A DNA stretch of 64,000 bases from Huiozyma naganishii CBS 8797 (taxonomy: Eukaryota; Ascomycota; Saccharomycetes; Saccharomycetales; Saccharomycetaceae), in NCBI RefSeq assembly GCF_000348985.1, contig NC_035922.1, positions 1,005,604 to 1,069,603 of the forward strand, written 5' to 3'. The position numbers were made by a program, and so were the translations under genes. Under the pieces are notes generated by a model. It was given only the letters and a program-made list of their open reading frames with translations, had not been told where the DNA came from and searched no databases. Below are positions 29,604 to 38,427 of the stretch, piece after piece; within the stretch, counting starts at the first letter, position 1; each line of letters starts with the position of its first letter.

Positions 29604-31015
29604 GAAGTCGCCACTATTGTCTGTGAGAACAAAGCTCCTCTATAGCCACCACTCGTGGTGAAGTAGTTATCTTGACCCAAAATCCGGTGGGCGCTAGTCA
29701 TATTAGTAGCAGACTTGTTCGCAAGAAATATTGCAATAGATCAGAAAGAATATGTGTCTCTAAAAATTAGTCACCGACTACGAAATTTTGGTAACGGAAT
29801 AGTCTTCAGAAATCAGCGTAAATTGTTTAGACATATGCAGTGTAAACCAATGGTCTCCCATTCTGGACAGTCGACTTTTCGGCCGCACATGTAGTACAGA
29901 TAGGTGCCTCCCGTAGCTTCGCCCGAGGAAATTTCAATCCATTAGCAAGTTTAGCGTACCCAATAGGACCAGGGGGAATCCACCCGAGCATGTCACTTGT
30001 CTACTACAGTATGGTGGGGTACCAATTACCGACGGCAGTGGTGGGAGCGAGAGAGTTTGATGGAGAATCGTGAGAGAAGACGTCGCTCTATTCGGCGTAT
30101 TTTTTCTCAGGAATGAAATGGTGAGTCCATTATGGATAATACCGCTTGCATTAACGTTATCTAGCTCATGAAGAGATAAGCCGCTAATATAGGAACTACG
30201 TACTACTAGTAAAAAGAACGTTTCTACCCGCGCTCTAAGTCATTTGCAATACATGGAGCAACTTCGCAGGAGTACTAGTTCATCGATTGTTCACAAACAA
30301 GTCAATTCCCTCATCTCGGCTGGTAAGAAAGTTTCCAATCCCTCATACTCTTTTCATATGTGATGGGGAGAGGGAGTCGAAAACGGAGCTCGAGTTAGCA
30401 ATATGATCAATGCACCTGCATTCGAGAACCATCTGTCGGAATCGCTCAGTTATCGAACTTGACTTCAATCCACCGAACACTCATTCTGAAGCTCCCCGCA
30501 GGTAAAGCGTTTGTGGCCTCCGGCACAAAAGCAGCAGACAGGCCTAACCTGTTGGAGGAATCTGTCTATTGAAATATGTCGAGTGAGTGTCTCTCGACGG
30601 TTTTAGTCCCTTGTGTGTTCGACACATTAGTTCATTTCCAACACAAACACACATGCACAAAAAACATTTTATACTGTTCGAACCAACGGGATTTTTATCT
30701 AGTTTAAAAATCTTCTGTAGAAAATCGTAATTAGTGATATTTACAACTGTACTATTAAAAATCTTTCTCCATACTACGTTTATAGTGATAAGTAAATTTT
30801 GTCAATGTTAAATAATTTTTAGTCAGCTGATAGTTTTTACTTTTTTAATATTGATTTTTTATTTTTAATAACTATGTTTGTTTGTGAAATTTATCTAAAT
30901 AGTTTTGAAAAATTTACTAGTTTATTATTTATTTTCACGAAATTGGTAGAGTTTATTTCTTGAAGGGAAATTTTGCTGAGATGTAAAATCAGAATATGAT
31001 CATCTCATAGGGACT
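29604..31015. other. Gene-free region with AT-rich block
   Basis: No intact ORF above background. 30640-30970 is markedly AT-rich (T tracts and TTTA-type motifs), which could be an origin of replication or simply non-coding drift; no exact ARS consensus or CDEIII element was found. A small inverted repeat (TCGAG...CTCGA) lies near 30578-30597. Confidence 0.4.
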
Positions 31016-31401
31016 TGTTGAGAATGGCTGTTAAGAGTATTCCAATATAAAGCTAACAAGTCTCACGTGCTACTTGTAGATAATTGGTCAATAGAGTGAA
31101 CGTGGTTCGCTAACACAATACCTAATATGTCTCTTAGTGAATCGGAAATTAAGCAAGAGAAGTTTCTTAAAACTTTACAGGTTATGAGCCCTGAAGCTCT
31201 TCCCAACTTTGCGACGATATTGAATACTCCTGTTGATTACAAGGAGTGGTGGGAAGAATTCATATACTCTGCAGAGGAGATATCCGTACTTTTTCACGGT
31301 ATCTCAATAATGCAAGCAATGTTATTACATACGCAGACGGCACTGTGATTAATCCAGACAACGATCTGTATAGATCAACTTTGATCGCGTATAATAAACT
31401 A
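31016..31401 (+). mobile_element. Ty5-like element, second family: 5' LTR, primer-binding site and gag start, interrupted
   Basis: The LTR is 31016-31179 (164 bp, TGTTG...TTACA). It is followed at 31180 by GGTTATGAGCCCTGA, complementary to the anticodon half of initiator tRNA-Met, the Ty5/copia type of primer. A gag-like ORF begins at ATG 31127, inside the LTR, reads through the primer site as VMSP, and shows a frameshift near 31300. At 31401 it is cut by the insertion of another Ty5-like element. Family knowledge: Ty5 uses a half initiator tRNA and integrates into silent chromatin. Confidence 0.8.
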
Positions 31402-31641
31402 TGTTGGGATATTGTTGGGATATTGCTTAAAATGTCAACATCACCGCTTTGTTACCTATTAGCCAAAATGGAAACATCCTGAGTTTGTCGATAAGGTGAA
31501 AAACCTTTTCACCTATAAAAGACGAACGTATGTAAAATAGTACTGTATATTACGTATCTACCACTGAGTACAGTGAACAAAATTTACTATGGATTCTACC
31601 CTTAATACTTCCTTTATACAATCACTGGCTACACTGCAACA
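31402..31641 (+). repeat. 5' LTR of the Ty5-like element
   Basis: 240 bp. The first 11 bases (TGTTGGGATAT) are repeated in tandem at the LTR tip. TATA box CCTATAAAAGACG near 31516. The gag ATG is at 31589 within the LTR. All three copies in the window share the doubled tip. Confidence 0.92.
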
Positions 31642-31656
31642 GGTTATGAGCCCTGA
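31642..31656 (+). other. Primer-binding site (half initiator tRNA-Met)
   Basis: GGTTATGAGCCCTGA immediately follows the LTR. It is the complement of UCAGGGCUCAUAACC, the anticodon stem-loop region of yeast initiator tRNA, rather than of the tRNA 3' end used by Ty1-Ty4. The same 15 bases occur at 31180-31194 after the 164-bp LTR. Confidence 0.9.
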
Positions 31657-32112
31657 TCGCTTCAACTTATTCGAACACAAGTTAACCAGTGGAATTACGA
31701 AATTACAGAATATTTCCGGTCGGTTTCTGTTCCACTCGCTCTGTATATCAACGATAGACAGAATCGCGTCTTCGATACTAAAGGTGGAGTTGTTGAGGGA
31801 AACTCAACCGAGTTTGTGTTTGCACTCAGCATCTACAACCGGGGTATCCAAAACGCGCTCCTCGCAACCACCAAAGGGACTGCTCGTCGACACGTAGCAG
31901 ATNNNNNNNNNNNNNNNNNNNNNNNNNNNNNNNNNNNNNNNNNNNNNNNNNNNNNNNNNNNNNNNNNNNNNNNNNNNNNNNNNNNNNNNNNNNNNNNNNN
32001 NNCTTGGAAGGCACCATGGGTTCCTTTTGGCGATACTACAGAACACCACAGTTTCCTACTTCAGGGAGTGTGTGATGAGAACTCAACTTAGGAAAACCCG
32101 GTAACTACCGCC

Positions 32113-32441
32113 TTGGCCGTACAAGCGTACGATGGGACTCTCCCAAAAACCTTCAACCAGGCATGCAACTCCCCACATAAGAACGAGTGGTATGCTGCCT
32201 GTGACAGAGAATTCTGGGCGCTCTACGACACCAAAACGTTTGAGCTTGTTGACCTACCGCCGAACAGACGGGCCATCCCGACCAAGTGGGTCTTTTCTGT
32301 CAAGGACTCAGGTCTGTTCAAAGCAAGGCTAGTGGTCCAAGGCTTTCGGCAAACAGCTGGTATTGACTACCACGTAAACGTTTCGCCCCCGTNACTCCGG
32401 TACGAGCCTGTGAGACTGTTCCTGGCGATCGCTGCACGCTA
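32113..32441 (+). CDS. Reverse transcriptase fragment (Ty1/copia type), interrupted by gap
   Basis: An open frame of about 110 codons bounded by the second gap. It has the copia N-terminal RT block: WYAACDREFWALYDTKTF, IPTKWVFSVKD, KARLVVQGFRQTAGIDY, then RYEPVRLFLAIAA. One unknown base at 32393 falls in the conserved P-V-T/L-R region. No stop interrupts the visible part, so RT decayed later than gag or is under assembly collapse. Confidence 0.88.
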
Positions 32442-32592
32442 NNNNNNNNNNNNNNNNNNNNNNNNNNNNNNNNNNNNNNNNNNNNNNNNNNNNNNNNNNN
32501 NNNNNNNNNNNNNNNNNNNNNNNNNNNNNNNNNNNNNNNNNGTACGGGACAACGCCTCACTCCTGATGTAACCAATATTGGTTAAGGGAGTG

Positions 32593-32832
32593 TGTTGGGA
32601 TATTGTTGGGATATTGCTTAAAATGCCAACATCATTGCTTTGTTACCTATTAGCCAAAATGGAAACATCCTGAGTTTGTCGATGAGGTGAAAAACCTTCT
32701 CACCTATAAAAGACGAACGTATGTAAAATAGTACTGTATATTACGTATCTACCACTGAGTACAGTGAACAAAATTTACTATGGATTCTACCCTTAATACT
32801 TCCTTTATACAATCACTGGCTACACTGCAACA
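32593..32832 (+). repeat. 3' LTR of the Ty5-like element
   Basis: 240 bp, about 98% identical by eye to the 5' LTR, so the insertion is fairly recent but not brand-new. It ends CTGCAACA and is followed by the AACTA duplication. A chance ORF begins at its internal ATG (32780) and reads out into the flanking element. Confidence 0.92.
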
Positions 32833-33503
32833 AACTAATCGTTCTCATGCTTACAAACAGTACAAGCAAAAGAATCCAGTTATTCAAATGGATTCCAAAC
32901 GAAAGACAGGGGGAAGGACACATGTTGGGAAAGAACTCCTAAAAGAGAGTTACGTCATGTGTGGGACGTTTACCAGAAGTTTAATCAACGTAAAGAGTCA
33001 AACTGTTTGGACGGCCTTCATGTTGCGACGAAGTGCAGGAAGTAAACCTGTGACACATCATCAAGTACGAATGGCACGTGACAGACATGTTGCAGTGTAG
33101 CCAGTGATTGTATAAAGGAAGTATTAAGGGTAGAATCCATAGTAAATTTTGTTCACTGTACTCAGTGGTAGATACGTAATATACAGTACTATTTTACATA
33201 CGTTCGTCTTTTATATGTGAGAAAGTTTTTTCTTCTCATCGACAAACTCAGGATGTTTCCATTTTGGGTAATAGATAACAAAGCGGTGATGTTGGCATTT
33301 TAAGCAATATCCCAACAATATCCCAACAAGACAAAGTATGCCGACGCAAACTTTGGTATAACAGAAGAGTTTTCTGTTGGATGAAGACTGTACGTCTTCA
33401 TCACCTATGTACAATATATAAAAGGGTGAACTAGTGCGTCAATTATCATATACACTATGTCTTCCGAAGTCAAAGACATCCTTCATAGCCTTAGAAACTA
33501 ACA
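32833..33503 (+). repeat. Remains of an older element ending in the 129-bp LTR, interrupted by a solo LTR
   Basis: 32838-32995 probably continues the element split at 31401. From about 32995 to 33087 and 33329 to 33374 the sequence matches 29338-29474. The terminal LTR is 33375-33503 (129 bp, TGTTGGATGA...CTAACA). Between them sits the inverted solo LTR 33088-33328. Whether the 164-bp and 129-bp LTRs belong to one recombinant element or two is unclear, since they differ in sequence. Confidence 0.65.
33088..33328 (-). repeat. Solo LTR of the 240-bp Ty5-like family, target duplication AGACA
   Basis: A reverse-orientation copy, 241 bp. It is flanked by AGACA at 33083-33087 and 33329-33333. The unoccupied form of exactly this site is present at 29421-29436 in the related copy, confirming a clean insertion with 5-bp duplication. 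It is somewhat more diverged than the two LTRs of the adjacent full element. Confidence 0.93.
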
Positions 33504-33841
33504 ATCATTATCTACCGTGGATCAGAACAATTTTGAACTGCATGCAAGAAAAAACTTAACTGTCCCCTTGTTGAGGATTCATGATCTATTACGATATAAA
33601 ATGGAAAACCGTGATATAACGAAGAGAGTTTTAGACATGCGGGGACCACATTATTTGGATTGTTTATAAACTAGAAAGGTATCTGCTTCGGAATATTCCA
33701 GGGTCACGTCTGATTGTCGGACCCCTCCATACTAAGATAGTCATGCAAGAAAGTACAGCTATCTTTCCCATTGTACATAATTGTGCCACGTAGATAATAA
33801 ATCAAAATAGCCTTCACACTGTATCATACTATATGACCAAC
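33504..33841. other. Spacer between retroelement remains
   Basis: AT-rich sequence without a supportable feature. Confidence 0.4.
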
Positions 33842-33846
33842 TTTAT

Positions 33847-34175
33847 TGTGGGGATAAATTGGGAACTCCCTTTGGGAATGGACTCATGACCCGTTACCCT
33901 TTCTAATACAATACTAAGAACTATTAGAAACCCGACATGTGAGTATACGAACTCGAAACATGCGGATGGCCCGTTATCCGGAACGTATATAAGCCGCAAG
34001 GTAGCTGCACCGACATCTTTCGAGACCGTCTCTAAATCCAGGACTTAAGGAAGGAACCAGTCTTAGACAAGGAAGCACAACTGATATAACTACATACTTT
34101 ACGTATACGGCGTAAAAACACAATATCAGAGTCCTTGCACACTTTACTCAATCACAACCTGCTTTAGCTCTTACA
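33847..34175 (+). repeat. Solo LTR, 330-bp family, target duplication TTTAT
   Basis: 329 bp, TGTGGGGATAAATT...CTCTTACA, with a TATA box (GTATATAAGCC). It is flanked by TTTAT (33842-33846) and TTTAT (34176-34180). It is inverted relative to the copy at 27181-27510, making a 330-bp inverted repeat pair that brackets 6.3 kb. Confidence 0.92.
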
Positions 34176-34180
34176 TTTAT

Positions 34181-36542
34181 CTTATACATTTTTCGTAGTT
34201 AAAGTTTTGTAGCATATTGCCATTATACCAAAACAAAACAATTTTTGACACATAAAGATTAAACACTATTCCAAAAAAACTCATATACCTACACTCAGGA
34301 AATCAAAGAGAAGGCTAGGGAATCCGAAAACACACTTACTAGAGTACCGTTTGAGAGCATGTATACATAGTGTGGCCGTCTTTTCTCTTTCTCCCAATGC
34401 GATGGACTAAACTTTAAACTTGGATGATATTGACTATCCTCTATCACCCGCACGATACTTGAAGAGATTAAGTGCTTCGTTTTGGTCTCGAGTTCAAATT
34501 CAAAAAAACTGTATCGTATATAATCATCTCTGCAAAAGCTTATCCTGAGGGATTAACGTTGAAATATGCTGAATATAGAAAATGATTATGATAAGAATGA
34601 TAAGATATCATCATAGGCATAAACAGGATACACACTTGATAAAAGACACAAATGTTAACAAGACAAATAATGATGCCACAAGTGTGGAATTATCCACCAC
34701 AATGAGAAATTGAAGAGCCACATCATTGACTCTGCGCTAATTCTCACATATATAAAGCCTAACTACATCGAATGAGATGATCTCTCTATCTGTTACAACA
34801 TAGAAGAGATCATCGAACCATACACTTATACAACAGTATGTATCAGAAGTCAAGTGAACTAAATCATCTAACATACTCTCCTTCAATGAATAGCCACGGC
34901 GAAAAAGACAGTTTTCAACAAAATACAACAGTACAATCCGTTTAAAGAATAAATACTTATTTTCAATGAAAGAGCTTCTATAGGAATTAAGTATATTTGA
35001 AACTCTATTTTTGTTGATAGATACAACAACGCAGGTATCTGCATTTATAGTGGTTTCATTGAGCTCCGCAAAGTCCTGGATGTGGCGACCATCTTAACAC
35101 GTATTCTCGTGATGGAAAAGGAAAAGCACTATAACTACCTTTACCGCAGGAGCCGCACGAAATGAGTTATTCTAGCAAGTTTCAGGAATCTTGTCAAAAT
35201 ATGGGTCACTGGGTCAAAGGCTTACAACGAAAATTCAAACAATCGTATTCGGGTTCACGACAGAAATAATGAAAAGAAAACTAATGTAGTTTCAGTCGGC
35301 GCTCAACCAAATATGGTATTAGTACCTTGTAATAAACAACATTCATAACCTGTAGGTGAACAAAGTTTGAACTATCAAAAACTGTTCCAAAAAGTCCTAC
35401 TATCTATCCTCCCCTTCATCCAACAGAAGAATACGATTGGAGAGGCCTCAAAGCTTATTAGATTTGCATCGTCTGTATCTACCTATTTATCTACTCCGAA
35501 TTATTAACATTATGGAGGTTTGTCCAAGTTAACAGCATGTGTGATGACATCTTTCTAGCTAATGAAAGGTATTCGCCTTCCTGTGATTTTGTTGGAATCA
35601 AAAGGACAAGGTGGGTACTATCCACGTTCCTGGGTATTGGTACATCGACATTGCAGTTGAGGCCTTTTGCTGTATTGACAGTATCCCATAAGAACCGCAG
35701 TTGTAATTGCCAGATAAAATGAAACACAAGCGCAAGTAAATAAATGGGGTTATAGAAGGTTAACGCTAAATTCACGAAAGGTAAGCCTGCAACCTAGTTC
35801 TTTGAATGTCACGCAACCACCATTAGTGTCCTGACATTAAATAATAGGCCAAACTTTCCCTTCTACAGTCTATATATTGAAGAAAAGTAATCTCAAATAC
35901 CTGTGGAAGCGGTATATTCCTAAATAGTCTTTACAAGTATAAATGTGCTGTTGTGTATGAGTGAAGGGACAAACTAAAAAAGTTTGGATGGGGAAGATAC
36001 CATCCACATAGTTCTAGCATGTCACGGCTCTGCAGTAGCAATAATTCAAGTAATTATTGCTGTGAATATTTTATTCGAAGAACTACCTGAGTGCAAAAGA
36101 CAGAAATGACAAATACGCATATGCAAATAAAGGATGCCCTAAAAGAAAATAACCCGAGGAACCTTTGAACACTTTGACTACTTTATTCTCAACATTCTAT
36201 CACGTATATCCTAATGGTTGTGTATGGGTTCATGCTGTTTTTCTCATCGTGTACTGTCATCAATCCAAGCTTCAAAGTGCTCCTGAGAGTGCAACTGCAT
36301 TGCTCAAGCTCCTAATAAATCGGATGTTGTTGGGATATCAACTTGGTACTTCATTATAGGTTACTCCCGACGGATGGGAAAGCAAGTATCGTACGCTTTC
36401 AACTAAGGACGCGTGACACTGAGTACAATTAGTTCAGAATGCAAACTACCAGTGACTGATTCTATAACAATTACGCTAGATTGTTATTATCATGAATTCC
36501 GGATTCCAACAAAACGTGTTGCTGCACAGGTTCCATTAAGCA
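34181..36542. other. Gene-free region upstream of VPS20 block
   Basis: 2.4 kb, AT-rich, short ORFs only. A minus-strand frame 35491-35775 (94 codons, hydrophobic N-terminus) lacks support. GTTGTTGGGATATCAAC near 36326 recalls the tip of the 240-bp LTR but no full copy follows. No tRNA was recognised. Confidence 0.4.
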
Positions 36543-37196
36543 TCATGAAGAAAGGGCTATTAGTTCACCATCTCCTTCCTCTTTCTTCGCGCCTTTTGTG
36601 TTATCGGCACTCTCAGATAATGGCGCGTTCTTGAGAGGTAACTCAGGCAAGTTTTGGACAGACGGCATTTCAATCTCGGAAACCGGATTAATCTCCTTAT
36701 CCAGATCGTCTAATTCTTTATCTATTTCTTCTTCGAAATTATCAACACCAATTACACTCTGTGACAGAGTATTGTTGATTTCTTCTTGATACTGTATCTG
36801 TTCCTGTACATTATCCATTACTTCGTCGACATTATCAAATTCTTTATTCAATTTAGTTAATATCTCGTTTCCCCGTTGCAAACCTTGCAAGAACTGCACT
36901 TCGACGAGTTTAAACTCAATATTCGCCAACATATTTTCTAAGTTAACCAACTGGTCAGAGGCCTGCTGTAATAGGTGGCTCTGGTAGTGAATCTTTTTCA
37001 AGAGCAGTCGCACTCTCAGATTACTCTTATAATCTTTGGGATTCTCCTTGATCAGTTTTTTGAGTTGTAACTTTTCTGTGCTAATTAACTCATCTGTTCT
37101 TCTACTGAAGCGGTGGATATCATCCTTCGATCTTTTCAATTGCAAAACAGCCCTATCAGTCTCTGTAATTTCTATTTTACTTCCCTTTTGCCCCAT
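36543..37196 (-). CDS. VPS20: ESCRT-III subunit Vps20
   Basis: 217 residues (S. cerevisiae 221). It begins MGQKGSKIEITETDRA, with Gly2 available for N-myristoylation as known for Vps20/CHMP6. The basic helical N-terminal core of the Snf7 family follows (LQLKRSKDDIHRFSRRTDELI, shortened here to its key residues KRSKDDIHRF), then LLQQASDQLVNLENML, and an acidic C-terminal part (EEEIDKELDDLDKEI) with a MIM-like helix. It nucleates Snf7 polymerisation on endosomes after recruitment by ESCRT-II. S. cerevisiae VPS20 is on chromosome XIII, so its place here next to SFT1 is new. Confidence 0.95.
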   Translation of the reverse strand: MGQKGSKIEITETDRAVLQLKRSKDDIHRFSRRTDELISTEKLQLKKLIKENPKDYKSNLRVRLLLKKIHYQSHLLQQASDQLVNLENMLANIEFKLVEVQFLQGLQRGNEILTKLNKEFDNVDEVMDNVQEQIQYQEEINNTLSQSVIGVDNFEEEIDKELDDLDKEINPVSEIEMPSVQNLPELPLKNAPLSESADNTKGAKKEEGDGELIALSS

Positions 37197-37851
37197 TCTC
37201 CAGTGAGAAACAGATTTCGGGAAACGTCTTCTTTTGATAATTTACTTTTCGGTTGTTCTCGCCAAAGTGAAGGATGTTATCGTTGTTCACTTTATAGAAT
37301 AATCTGCTCGCCTACTTTTGAAGGCTACACTTCGTCCTTATAACGCATTTTCACGGTATGGGAAATAAAAAAATAGGACGAATAAGAGAATAGCAAGATA
37401 AGGTGCAATCCACTGTTTGATATAGTGAAAGACACGAACAAGACACGAACTTTCTCAGGCCCATACTATGTAGTGTAGCGGCAAAATCACAGTTTTATAT
37501 GTAATGATAAGATTGCACTTCAGAACAGTAGCAGCTATTATCGTGTTTTCCCTAAATGACCAAAATTATTTACTTGAGAGGGGAATGGGTCCCAAAATTC
37601 GGTTGCAGATTTGATTAAAGGTCCAGCTTAAAATGTAGAGCATCAAAAGTGCTGCCCATGAATATTATAGATCAGGAAAGTCGTATCGCCCGAGCACAGT
37701 GACTGTAGCGGAATATTACTACCATGTAAAGAAAGTGCGGGTAATGATATGTTCGGGGCTTTTTTTAATGAATTAATGAATGCGGTAAGAATAAGCTGGG
37801 TCCTAGTAAAGCAAGCCTCTCTTCCCCGCATAAAGAAGAAGGCTACCTCTA
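37197..37851. other. Divergent promoter VPS20-SFT1
   Basis: 655 bp between two divergent genes, with no ORF or repeat I can support. An Alu-like or tRNA-like element is not present. Confidence 0.45.
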
Positions 37852-38260
37852 ATGTCAACCTCAAACTACTCCCAGGTAGAATCTAATGTATGTAGGTTTC
37901 AGTTGCGTCCTTTTTTTTGCTTTAGGACCAGTCGTTATATAGGCATGAATCGCGTTTTTCATATTGTCATCGATACTAACTGAATGTTGTGAGTTTCTAT
38001 AGAATGATGAAAGATTAAACAGTCTAGCAAACAAGCTGGCTACTTTTAGGAACATTAACGAGGACATAAATGAGCAAGCTGTAAATGACAGTTCTTTGGT
38101 GGATCAAATCTCGAACACTTTTGGAAGCTTGTCCAACAATATCAGGAACTCGTCTTCTCGGCTGACGAGGACCATGGGGATGGGTAACAGTATATGGAAA
38201 ATGGTTGGGCTTGCATTATTGCTCTTCTTCATCGTTTATAATTTATATAAATTATTCTGA
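37852..38260 (+). CDS. SFT1: Golgi SNARE Sft1, spliced with a 12-codon first exon
   Basis: Exon 1 is 37852-37887 (MSTSNYSQVESN), the intron 37888-38002 (115 bp; GTATGT at 37888, TACTAAC at 37974-37980, TATAG acceptor), exon 2 38003-38260; 97 residues, the same length as S. cerevisiae Sft1. Features: NERL/SLANKLATFRNIN at the start of the SNARE helix, the zero-layer region with Gln in DQISNTFGSL, and a C-terminal anchor (MVGLALLLFFIVYNLYKLF). Sft1 is a Qc/Bet1-like SNARE for retrograde transport within the Golgi. It is convergent with CAP1, as in S. cerevisiae YKL006C-A/YKL007W. The intron position is conserved. Because of the short exon it is missed by simple ORF calling. Confidence 0.95.
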
Positions 38261-38427
38261 TACTAACTACTTTAAATGTAAAATAAGTGCAACCAAAAAG
38301 GTGTTGGGACAGTATTGAAAATTGTATGGTGGAACGGTACAGGTGATGAAGAAGCATATCTGCCATAATGAATTTCGCAAGAACAAAGTAACAAAAGATG
38401 GATCTGTGTCCTCAAAGAAAGTGGTCT

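Larger units (their letters stand above)
31402..32832 (+). mobile_element. Ty5-like (Ty1/copia) retrotransposon with two LTRs, two gaps, target duplication AACTA
   Basis: 5' LTR 31402-31641 and 3' LTR 32593-32832, both 240 bp, TGTTG...CAACA, differing at about five positions. AACTA precedes (31397-31401) and follows (32833-32837) the element. Directly after the 5' LTR stands the initiator-tRNA half primer site. A gag-like ORF starts in the LTR at 31589 and shifts frame near 31690. A reverse-transcriptase segment lies at 32113-32441. Two 100-N gaps (31903-32002 and 32442-32541) hide most of the inside, so the true length is unknown; Ty5 is about 5.4 kb. Confidence 0.92.

Noticed and set aside
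35491..35775. 94-codon ORF resembling a degenerate RNase H
   Set aside because: The order of the suggestive words is the reverse of that in copia-type RNase H, so the resemblance is chance.
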